A DNA stretch of 9,659 nt from Treponema sp. (GTDB taxonomy: Bacteria; Spirochaetota; Spirochaetia; Treponematales; Treponemataceae): positions 1 through 9,659 of the forward strand of contig JAEDGP010000072.1 of NCBI GenBank assembly GCA_016297405.1, read 5' to 3'. Positions 1-5,278 of the stretch are shown piece by piece. How positions within the stretch are numbered: position 1 is the first letter of the stretch; each line of letters opens with the position of its first letter. Below the pieces are notes generated by a model. That model saw only the letters and a program-made list of their open reading frames with translations, did no database searches and was not told the origin of the DNA. The position numbers and the translations under genes were made by a program.

Positions 1-854
1 AAAGCGTATTCAAGGATGTCTGTGGCGCCAAGGCTCTGGAGTTTTGGAAGAAGTGTTGGAACTTCGCTCTTTTTTACAGCAATCTTTACTGCGTAACCGT
101 CATCGCCAAAAAGCGGAGAAACTGTTGGGCTCTTCATTGAAGGAATTCCCTTAATGAGAGCGTCAAAGTTTGCCTTTGAAACGTTCATTTCAAGCATAAC
201 GCGGCTGCGGGCAGCAAGAACAGCTTCGAAAAGCATCTTGAGTTCCATGATTTTCTGCTTTTTAGCAGGATCATTCATAGCTTCTTTTGAAGCGTACATT
301 CTTGTTGAAGATTCCATCAAAGTATCAACAATCTTAAGGCGGTTAGCTTTAAGGCTTGAACCTGTTGAAGTGTTATCGATAAGAATCTGAGCCATTGAAT
401 CGTCTGTACCCTGTACAAAACCTTCAGAAGTTCCCCAGGTACGGAAAATTGTTCCGTCTATTTTTTTTGATTCAATGTATTTTTTTGTAAGTGACTGATA
501 TTCAGTTGCGATTGTAACTTTGCCCTTCAAGAGTGTGTCGTAATCCTGAAATTCTGGAATAGCTGCAACAATGCGAACTGGATCAAAACCAAGATCCATG
601 ATTTCTACAACATCGTTTTCTACGCCGTTTTCGTAAACCCAGTCTTTTCCGCTAAAACCAACATCAGCCTTGTTCTGAGCAAGCAAAGCGCTTGTAATCT
701 GTGGTTTTACAACCTGAAATGCAAGGTCTTCCTGATTTGTTGTTGGGAAATAAGTTCTGTCTGGAAGATGGATTGAAATGCCTACATCGTTTAAAAGTTC
801 GTAAACTGACTCGTAAATGCGGCCTTTAGCTAAAAGAATCTTAAGTTTTTCCAT
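1..854 (-). CDS. hisG: ATP phosphoribosyltransferase, long form (3' end off window)
   Basis: HisG condenses ATP with PRPP to give phosphoribosyl-ATP, the committed and feedback-inhibited step of histidine synthesis in the cytoplasm. The frame is open from the ATG at 854-852 to the window edge (284 codons). It begins MEKLKILLAKGR. An ADVGFSGKDWV segment near residues 63-73 matches the family's substrate-binding region, and the PRPP loop DNTSTGSSL is at residues 160-168, with Glu144 upstream as in the HisG signature. The signature's usual GxT is GSS here. Residues about 240-284 (SPTVSPLFGDDGYAVKIAV...LGATDILEYA) are the PII-like C-terminal regulatory domain. The protein is therefore the long form, which needs no HisZ partner. 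Probably fewer than about 15 residues are missing. GGAG lies about 8 nt before the start. No other his gene is visible. Confidence 0.93.
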   Translation of the reverse strand, partial: MEKLKILLAKGRIYESVYELLNDVGISIHLPDRTYFPTTNQEDLAFQVVKPQITSALLAQNKADVGFSGKDWVYENGVENDVVEIMDLGFDPVRIVAAIPEFQDYDTLLKGKVTIATEYQSLTKKYIESKKIDGTIFRTWGTSEGFVQGTDDSMAQILIDNTSTGSSLKANRLKIVDTLMESSTRMYASKEAMNDPAKKQKIMELKMLFEAVLAARSRVMLEMNVSKANFDALIKGIPSMKSPTVSPLFGDDGYAVKIAVKKSEVPTLLPKLQSLGATDILEYA

Positions 855-902
855 CTTGTTACTCCAATGATTTAAGTATTTTTTTTTGCAAACCGGGGTT
901 TT

Positions 903-971
903 AGGGGGAACCCCTAGGAGAAGGGGTAGCGGAAAACCGCAGGTTTGAAGCGAGGGGGAGACTTCCCCCCC
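903..971. repeat. G/C-rich intergenic repeat, copy 1 (three hairpins)
   Basis: Three small hairpins follow one another: TAGGGG/CCCCTA around a GAA loop (902-916), GCGG-AAAA-CCGC (929-940), and GGGGGA-GACT-TCCCCC (954-969). Two blocks, 923-937 (15 nt) and 945-970 (26 nt), recur exactly in copy 2 at 1786-1800 and 1832-1857. The G/C-rich composition stands out from the AT-rich surroundings. It lies between two divergent genes, so it is not a terminator for either. It resembles a dispersed REP-like or MITE-like element. Confidence 0.75.
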
Positions 972-980
972 TCTCGCACA

Positions 981-1009
981 AGTATATAGAAGAAATGGCA
1001 TATATTCAA
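981..1009 (-). promoter_or_regulatory. Candidate sigma-70 promoter for hisG
   Basis: Read on the minus strand, a -35 box TTGAAT (1009-1004) and a -10 box TATACT (986-981) are separated by 17 bp, the ideal spacing. Transcription would start near 974, giving hisG a leader of about 120 nt. The whole hairpin repeat at 903-971 would lie in that leader. Confidence 0.5.
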
Positions 1010-1020
1010 TGAACTGAATA
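1003..1020. promoter_or_regulatory. Inverted repeat over the hisG -35 box, possible operator
   Basis: TATTCA at 1003-1008 and TGAATA at 1015-1020 form a perfect 6-bp inverted repeat with a 6-bp spacer. The left arm overlaps the proposed hisG -35 box, the usual place for a repressor site. No regulator can be named from the sequence; AT-rich background could produce this by chance. Confidence 0.3.
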
Positions 1021-1095
1021 AGCACAGTATATATCCAAGTTTGCGCAAGTAAAATTTGCAGCCCTTCTTCCCGTTTTTTTTCTCATATAAAGATG

Positions 1096-1110
1096 ATTAT
1101 TCAGAATAAT
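1096..1110. promoter_or_regulatory. 15-bp dyad upstream of the Lrp-type gene, possible AlaR operator
   Basis: The sequence ATTATTCAGAATAAT is two perfect 6-bp arms around a 3-bp centre. Lrp/AsnC proteins are known to bind 15-bp AT-rich dyads and to regulate their own genes. This one sits 33 bp upstream of the candidate -10 box of the regulator gene. The assignment is inference from position and symmetry only. Confidence 0.35.
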
Positions 1111-1143
1111 TGTAAAAATGCCGATAAAACATTAAAATATTAT

Positions 1144-1149
1144 TATAAT
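1144..1149 (+). promoter_or_regulatory. -10 box candidate for the Lrp-type gene
   Basis: A perfect TATAAT lies 20 bp before the start codon, giving a short leader of about 14 nt. No convincing -35 box lies 16-18 bp upstream; the best nearby hexamers are poor. The region is very AT-rich, so a chance match is possible. Confidence 0.35.
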
Positions 1150-1169
1150 TATATATACGAGGCCAAGAC

Positions 1170-1652
1170 ATGGAAGAAATTCTTGAATTATTGAGACAAA
1201 ATGCCCGTCTTTCTGTGAAAGATATCGCTGCAATGACTAAAAAGTCGGAAGATGAAGTCGCCGCGATTATCAAAAAGCTGGAAGATGACGGAGTTATTTT
1301 AAAGTACGCGGCCATCGTAAACCCAGAAAAATCAGGTGAAAGCAAAGGTAAAGTTTGTGCAGAAATCCAGCTGCAGGTAACTCCTGAACGGGAACACGGC
1401 TTTGATGCCCTTGCAGACAGAATCTACCGCTTTCCACAGGTAAAATCACTTTTCCTTATGAGCGGCGGATATGATTTTAAGGTAATCATCGAAGGTGACA
1501 GTCTTCAGGACGTAGCTTTCTTTGTTTCAAGTAAGCTTGCAACTTTGGAAGGCGTTCGTTCAACAAAAACTTGCTTTATCCTTAAAACATATAAAGAAAA
1601 TGATATTGTCTACGTTGAATCAGAACGGGATAGACGTGAGGCACAAGCATAA
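1170..1652 (+). CDS. alaR: Lrp/AsnC-family regulator, AlaR (YugG)-like
   Basis: A 160-residue DNA-binding regulator. Residues 1-50 form the AsnC-type helix-turn-helix (LLRQNARLSVKDIAAM, then KKLEDDGVILKY). Residues about 62-142 form the RAM ligand-binding domain, with the SGGYDFKVIIEG segment at 97-108 that lines the amino-acid pocket in this family. Conserved stretches such as VTPER, RIYRF and FILKTYK match what I recall of B. subtilis YugG/AlaR, the regulator encoded beside the alanine transaminase AlaT. The aminotransferase downstream here is also YugH/AlaT-like, which supports the name. GAGG at 1159-1162 is 7 nt before the ATG and fixes the start. A job as alanine-responsive regulator of the next gene is inferred from the B. 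subtilis pair. Confidence 0.87.
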   Translation: MEEILELLRQNARLSVKDIAAMTKKSEDEVAAIIKKLEDDGVILKYAAIVNPEKSGESKGKVCAEIQLQVTPEREHGFDALADRIYRFPQVKSLFLMSGGYDFKVIIEGDSLQDVAFFVSSKLATLEGVRSTKTCFILKTYKENDIVYVESERDRREAQA

Positions 1653-1705
1653 AAGCATTTGCCCTGGGGTGCGCTATGGGGCGTTGCGGACTGGTGAGAA
1701 TTTGT

Positions 1706-1742
1706 AAAGCTAAAAAATGTGATGCATTTTTTTTAACGCTTT
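1706..1742 (+). terminator. AT-rich stem-loop after alaR, weak terminator candidate
   Basis: AAAGC (1706-1710) pairs with GCTTT (1738-1742), and inside it AAAAAATG (1712-1719) pairs with CATTTTTT, leaving a TGATG loop and an internal bulge. The T-run of 8 is within the 3' arm. It could end the alaR transcript partially, but the stem is AT-rich and no T-tract follows the GC closing pairs. Confidence 0.35.
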
Positions 1743-1755
1743 GCTATAAAACACC

Positions 1756-1769
1756 GGTCGCCAGCGACC
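1756..1769. repeat. Short perfect inverted repeat
   Basis: GGTCGC (1756-1761) and GCGACC (1764-1769) are perfect complements around CA. It lies between the AT-rich stem-loop and repeat copy 2, in the leader of the aminotransferase gene. Function is unknown; it may belong to the repeat element. Confidence 0.4.
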
Positions 1770-1781
1770 TTACACATCCGC

Positions 1782-1857
1782 AGAGGGGGTAGCGGAAAAC
1801 GCGGTGGTTGAGCTTGTCGAAACTAGCGCGGTTGAAGCGAGGGGGAGACTTCCCCCC
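1782..1857. repeat. G/C-rich intergenic repeat, copy 2 (with extra insert)
   Basis: This shares a 15-nt block (1786-1800) and a 26-nt block (1832-1857) exactly with copy 1, in the same plus-strand orientation. Between the blocks copy 1 has 7 nt, while copy 2 has 31 nt including GGTTGAGCTTGTCGAAACT. The terminal hairpin GGGGGA-GACT-TCCCCC (1841-1856) ends only 8 nt before the AAGGA ribosome-binding site of the aminotransferase. It could therefore affect that gene's translation or mRNA stability. Confidence 0.75.
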
Positions 1858-1875
1858 TTTATTTAAGGAAAATAT

Positions 1876-3057
1876 ATGAATACTAGAAACGATAAATTTA
1901 GCCGCAGCATGGAAGATATTCCTCCTAGCGGCATCCGTAAGTTTTTTGAAATGCTTATCGGACACGACGATGTAATTTCACTTTCGGTAGGTGAACCAGA
2001 CTTTCCAACACCTTGGTGCATGCGTGAAGAAGCTTTTTACCATATCGAAAAAGGTCACACTTCATACACAGGAAACCGCGGGCTTCCAGAACTTCGCGCA
2101 GAAATCTGCAAATATATGGAACGCTACGGCTGTTATTACAATCCCGAAACAGAAATTCTTGTTACAGTTGGTGCAAGCGAAGGCGTAGACGCATCTTTGC
2201 GTGCAATTTTGAATCCTGGTGACGAAATTCTTGTTTGCCAGCCTTGTTATGTAAACTATGAACCGCTTGCCCGCCTTTGCGAAGCTAAAGTTGTTCCAAT
2301 TGATACAAGCGTAAACGGATATTACCCAACTGCTGATCAGATTAAAAAAGCTGTTACACCAAAAACAAAGGCTTTGATGATTTGTTCTCCAAACAATCCT
2401 ACAGGAACAATGATTCCAGCTGAAGAACTGGAAAAAATCGCAAAGGTTTGTGTAGAAAATCAGATCTGGTGTATTAGCGACGAAATTTACTGCGAACTTG
2501 CTTATGAAGATGCAAAACACTGTTCAATCGCTTCTTTCCCGGGAATGAAGGATTACACAATCATCCTGAACGGTTTTTCAAAATCTTTTGCTATGACAGG
2601 ATGGCGCATTGGTTATATTGCCGCTCCTGCAGAGCTTATAAATCTTTGTACAAAGCTTCACGGCTACAACGCAATCTGTGCTCCAATTTTCAGCCAGTAT
2701 GCTGCCACAGAAGGCTTACGCAACGGTTGGAAAGATGTGGAAAAGATGCGGATCAGCTATCAGCAGCGCCGCAACCTTATGGTAAAAGAATTCAACGAAA
2801 TGGGACTTCCAGTTCCAGAACCAAAGGGCGCTTTCTACATGTTTCCGGATATTACTTCAACTGGCATTTCTTCTGAAGAATTTGCAACCCGCTTGTTCCA
2901 GAAACACAATGTTGCAGTAGTTCCAGGTTCAGTATTTGGACTTGGCGGTGAAGGGCACATCCGCGTTTGTTATGCAACCGCTGTGGATAAAATTAAGATT
3001 GCAATGGAGCGAATTGCAGAATTTGTGGAAGAACTTCGTGCTGAACAGAAAAAGTAA
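1876..3057 (+). CDS. alaT: Class I/II PLP aminotransferase, alanine transaminase AlaT (YugH)-like
   Basis: A 393-residue fold-type I aminotransferase, full length for the family. Visible landmarks are PPSGIRKFFEM (16-26) and VGEPDF (38-43) at the N-terminus, SPNNPTG (171-177) whose second Asn (174) contacts the cofactor, SDEIY (201-205) with Asp202 pairing the pyridine nitrogen, and the PLP-lysine segment NGFSKSFAMTGWR with Lys236. Arg363 (HIRVCYA) should bind the substrate carboxylate. The N-terminus and the VAVVPGSVFG...GEGHIR region closely resemble B. subtilis YugH/AlaT, which interconverts alanine/2-oxoglutarate and pyruvate/glutamate. The AlaR-like gene just upstream supports that substrate, though an aspartate or aromatic enzyme cannot be excluded. 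AAGGA at 1865-1869, 6 nt before the ATG, fixes the start. Possibly co-transcribed with the TPR gene 40 bp downstream. Confidence 0.9.
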   Translation: MNTRNDKFSRSMEDIPPSGIRKFFEMLIGHDDVISLSVGEPDFPTPWCMREEAFYHIEKGHTSYTGNRGLPELRAEICKYMERYGCYYNPETEILVTVGASEGVDASLRAILNPGDEILVCQPCYVNYEPLARLCEAKVVPIDTSVNGYYPTADQIKKAVTPKTKALMICSPNNPTGTMIPAEELEKIAKVCVENQIWCISDEIYCELAYEDAKHCSIASFPGMKDYTIILNGFSKSFAMTGWRIGYIAAPAELINLCTKLHGYNAICAPIFSQYAATEGLRNGWKDVEKMRISYQQRRNLMVKEFNEMGLPVPEPKGAFYMFPDITSTGISSEEFATRLFQKHNVAVVPGSVFGLGGEGHIRVCYATAVDKIKIAMERIAEFVEELRAEQKK

Positions 3058-3097
3058 ATGCTAGGCGGGTTAAAACCGCTGTTTTAGGAGATGTCGA

Positions 3098-4468
3098 ATG
3101 CTTGGTATTTTGCTGGCCATTGTCTCTGCTTCAGGCTTGTTGTGTATCCTGATGATTTTTTCAGGAAAAAAAGACAAGGGAACTGGTGGAGATGGTCCCT
3201 CTAAAAAACCAAAAAACAAAAACGCTGCAGTAATCATTAAGGAATGCACCAAAAAGCTTGCCCATGATGCGCATAATATTTCGGCTTTGAAACAGCTGGG
3301 TGCAGTTTATTATGAACAGCAGAATTATGAGAAGGCTTTTCCAATCTATCAGACTCTTTTTAATTTGATGAATGTTCATGTGGAAATTGATCAGATGGAT
3401 GCTTCCTTGAAGTACGGTGTGAGTGCATTCAAGACTGGAAAACTAGATGATGCCATGACAGGCCTTACAAAGGTTTTGCGTTTGGATCCAAAAAATTATG
3501 ATGCCAATTTTTATGTTGGTAGAGTTTTGTATGATAAAAAGGATTTTGACAAGTCCATACTCTGTTTGAAAAGGGCAGCTGCGGTTGCTTCCGAAAAGAC
3601 GGAGGTGTATGAGCCGCTGGCTTTTTCTTTATATAATGCAAAGAAATATAGGGAAAGTCTGCCATATTTGAAGAAGGTCCTGGATGAGGCACCAGAAAAC
3701 AAAGAAGCGCTTTTTTATGCTGCTTCGGCAATGGAAGAAAGCGGTGCAGGTGATAAAGCGCTGAAGATTTTTATGCATCTGCGTCCGGATCCCACATTTG
3801 GACCTCAATCTTGTGTGGCTGCAGGTTCCATCCATGAAAAGCAGGGACAGTTCGAAAAAGCCATTCAGGATTATGAAATTGCCTTAAAGCTGGAAAATAT
3901 TCCGCAGGAAACAAAGCTGACCATATACTATAAGCTGGCGCAAGTTTATCTGAAGCAGCATGCCATTGGAAAAGCTCTGACCTATCTTAAGCAGATTCAG
4001 TCCATTACGCCAAATTATAGGGATGTTGCGTCATTGGTTTCCCGCTATCAGGAATTGAATCAGAATTCGAATCTGCAGGCGTATATCATGTCTGGAACCA
4101 GCGATTTTGTGGCTTTGTGCCGTAAATTTGTTGAGGGCTACTATCCTGGTGCATTTGTCAAAATTGAAGATATTTCGGTTGCTGCCGACAGCATTGAAGT
4201 TCTTTGTTCTGTGGAAACCTCAAAATGGGAAGACAAGGAGCTTTTCCGATTCTTTAGAAGCTCTGGTTCTGTTGGCGAATTATATGTGCGTGACTTTCAT
4301 TCAAAAATGCGCGACATCAAATGTGACCGCGGTTTTTGCGTAACAGCCGGCAGTTTTTCCGAAGATGCTGCTAAGTATGTGGAAGGGCGACCAATTGACC
4401 TTATTGAAAAGAACAAGCTGGTGCAAGTTTTGAAAAAGCTTGATGTTTCCGGTAAATTAAATAAATAA
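3098..4468 (+). CDS. Membrane-anchored TPR protein with degenerate Mrr-like C-terminal domain
   Basis: A 456-residue protein of unknown function. Residues 2-22 are one hydrophobic segment followed by a lysine-rich linker (23-42), which predicts an N-terminal anchor with the rest in the cytoplasm. About seven tetratricopeptide units follow between 63 and 306, for example GAVYYEQQNYEKAFPIY, GSIHEKQGQFEKAIQDYEIAL and AQVYLKQHAIGKALTYL. These normally form a protein-binding scaffold. Residues about 335-450 look like an Mrr-type restriction-endonuclease fold, clearest at RGFCVTAGSFSEDAAKYV (411-428) and PIDLIEKNKLVQVL (432-445). Where Mrr has its catalytic Q-x-K strand this protein has VLCSVETSK (368-376), so it is probably inactive as a nuclease. 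AGGAG is 7 nt before the start. The gene ends at a strong terminator. Confidence 0.87.
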   Translation: MLGILLAIVSASGLLCILMIFSGKKDKGTGGDGPSKKPKNKNAAVIIKECTKKLAHDAHNISALKQLGAVYYEQQNYEKAFPIYQTLFNLMNVHVEIDQMDASLKYGVSAFKTGKLDDAMTGLTKVLRLDPKNYDANFYVGRVLYDKKDFDKSILCLKRAAAVASEKTEVYEPLAFSLYNAKKYRESLPYLKKVLDEAPENKEALFYAASAMEESGAGDKALKIFMHLRPDPTFGPQSCVAAGSIHEKQGQFEKAIQDYEIALKLENIPQETKLTIYYKLAQVYLKQHAIGKALTYLKQIQSITPNYRDVASLVSRYQELNQNSNLQAYIMSGTSDFVALCRKFVEGYYPGAFVKIEDISVAADSIEVLCSVETSKWEDKELFRFFRSSGSVGELYVRDFHSKMRDIKCDRGFCVTAGSFSEDAAKYVEGRPIDLIEKNKLVQVLKKLDVSGKLNK

Positions 4469-4477
4469 AATGATTTG

Positions 4478-4526
4478 AAAGCGGCGCAATTTTATGTGGT
4501 AAAACAGGAATTGCTCCGCTTTTTTT
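4478..4526 (+). terminator. Rho-independent terminator after the TPR gene
   Basis: AAAGCGGCGCAATT (4478-4491) pairs with AATTGCTCCGCTTT (4509-4522), a 14-bp stem with one mismatch, and the T-run covers 4520-4526. It starts 9 nt after the TPR stop codon and separates that transcript from the two-component genes. Confidence 0.85.
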
Positions 4527-4537
4527 ATGAGCAAAAA

Positions 4538-4570
4538 TTTTCATAAAATTTTACAAAATCTTTACATTTT
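4538..4570 (+). promoter_or_regulatory. Putative Pho box: three 11-bp direct repeats
   Basis: Three consecutive 11-nt units, TTTTCATAAAA, TTTTACAAAAT and CTTTACATTTT, start at 4538, 4549 and 4560. PhoB-type regulators bind direct repeats with an 11-bp period (CTGTCAT-like in E. coli, TTTACA-like hexamers 5 bp apart in Bacillus PhoP). Two exact TTTACA hexamers spaced by 5 bp are present here (4550-4555, 4561-4566). A fourth, poor unit may follow at 4571-4581. Placement directly before a PhoB-like gene suggests autoregulation. The region is AT-rich, so chance similarity is possible. Confidence 0.48.
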
Positions 4571-4590
4571 TTTGGTTTTATTTTTGCGAA

Positions 4591-4596
4591 TCTAAT
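4591..4596 (+). promoter_or_regulatory. -10 box candidate for the response-regulator gene; very short leader
   Basis: TCTAAT lies 20 bp after the last clear Pho-like unit, or about 10 bp after the weak fourth unit, as in activator-dependent promoters that lack a -35 box. Transcription would start near 4603, only 6-7 nt before the ATG. The only Shine-Dalgarno-like bases, AGAAG, touch the start codon. TATAAC at 4598-4603 is an alternative -10. Confidence 0.3.
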
Positions 4597-4609
4597 CTAT
4601 AACAGAAGT

Positions 4610-5278
4610 ATGATTTATATTCTTGAAGATGACGATAACATCCGAAAACTAATTAAGTATACCCTGGTCAGCCAGGGATTTGAAGTGAATGATTTTTCGT
4701 TGCCGTCTGAGTTCTGGAATGCTTTGGCGAATTGCAAACCGGAATTATGCCTTTTGGACATAATGTTGCCAGAAGAAGACGGAATTTGTGTTCTTAGGAA
4801 ACTTCGTTCCAATTCACGCTATTCATCGATGCCGGTAATTGTACTTACGGCCAAAGATTCTGAGTATGATGTGGTAACCGGGCTTGATGCTGGGGCAGAC
4901 GATTACGTTACAAAACCTTTTGGAATGATGGCGTTGGTTTCCAGAATCAAAGCTGTTTTGCGCCGTTATGAAAAATCTGACTCAAAAAAAGATCTGCTTG
5001 AAATTGGTGGCATAACACTTGATGAAAGTCAGCATACGGTTTTTGCCGGCTCTAAGCAGATTTTTCTTACAGTGAAGGAATTTGATCTTTTGCATCTGCT
5101 GATGAAAAATCGCGGTGCGGTGCTTACCAGAGAAAAGCTTTTGAATTCGGTGTGGGAACTTTCTTCTGAAATTGAAAGCCGCACAGTGGATGTGCATATA
5201 AGGACGCTGCGTCAAAAACTTGGTGTTTACGAAAAAAATATCGAAACCATTCGCGGTGTGGGATATAAGTTTGTTTAA
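4610..5278 (+). CDS. phoB: OmpR/PhoB-family response regulator
   Basis: A 222-residue DNA-binding response regulator. The receiver domain (1-118) has the acidic pocket EDDD (6-9), the phospho-acceptor Asp50 in LLDIMLPEEDG, the switch Thr80 and the conserved Lys102 (DDYVTKPF). The winged-helix effector (about 125-222) has the typical LTVKEFDLLHLLMKNRGAVLTREKLL, the recognition-helix region RTVDVHIRTLRQKLG and the C-terminal ETIRGVGYKF. The start gives MIYILEDDD, as expected for the family; the ribosome-binding site is weak. The stop codon directly abuts the kinase start, so the two are one operon. The phoB name rests on the partner's PhoR-like sensor region and on the Pho-box-like repeats upstream; family membership is certain, the phosphate role is inferred. 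Confidence 0.9.
   Translation: MIYILEDDDNIRKLIKYTLVSQGFEVNDFSLPSEFWNALANCKPELCLLDIMLPEEDGICVLRKLRSNSRYSSMPVIVLTAKDSEYDVVTGLDAGADDYVTKPFGMMALVSRIKAVLRRYEKSDSKKDLLEIGGITLDESQHTVFAGSKQIFLTVKEFDLLHLLMKNRGAVLTREKLLNSVWELSSEIESRTVDVHIRTLRQKLGVYEKNIETIRGVGYKFV

Noticed and set aside
154..390. Plus-strand open frame of 78 codons
   Set aside because: It lies entirely antisense to hisG, whose frame gives a clear family match over its whole length.
903..971. Hairpins as a terminator or attenuator of hisG
   Set aside because: On the minus strand no T-run follows the hairpins (the nearby run reads as A), and the position before the gene excludes a terminator role for either divergent gene. No leader peptide with His codons was seen.
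2062..2520. Minus-strand open frame of 152 codons inside the aminotransferase
   Set aside because: The translation is Phe/Cys-rich with no motif, and it overlaps conserved PLP-enzyme sequence on the other strand, so it is a shadow.
3064..3079. Small hairpin between alaT and the TPR gene as a terminator
   Set aside because: Only about 4 GC pairs plus AT pairs and just a T4 run, followed at once by the ribosome-binding site of the next gene; read-through is likely.
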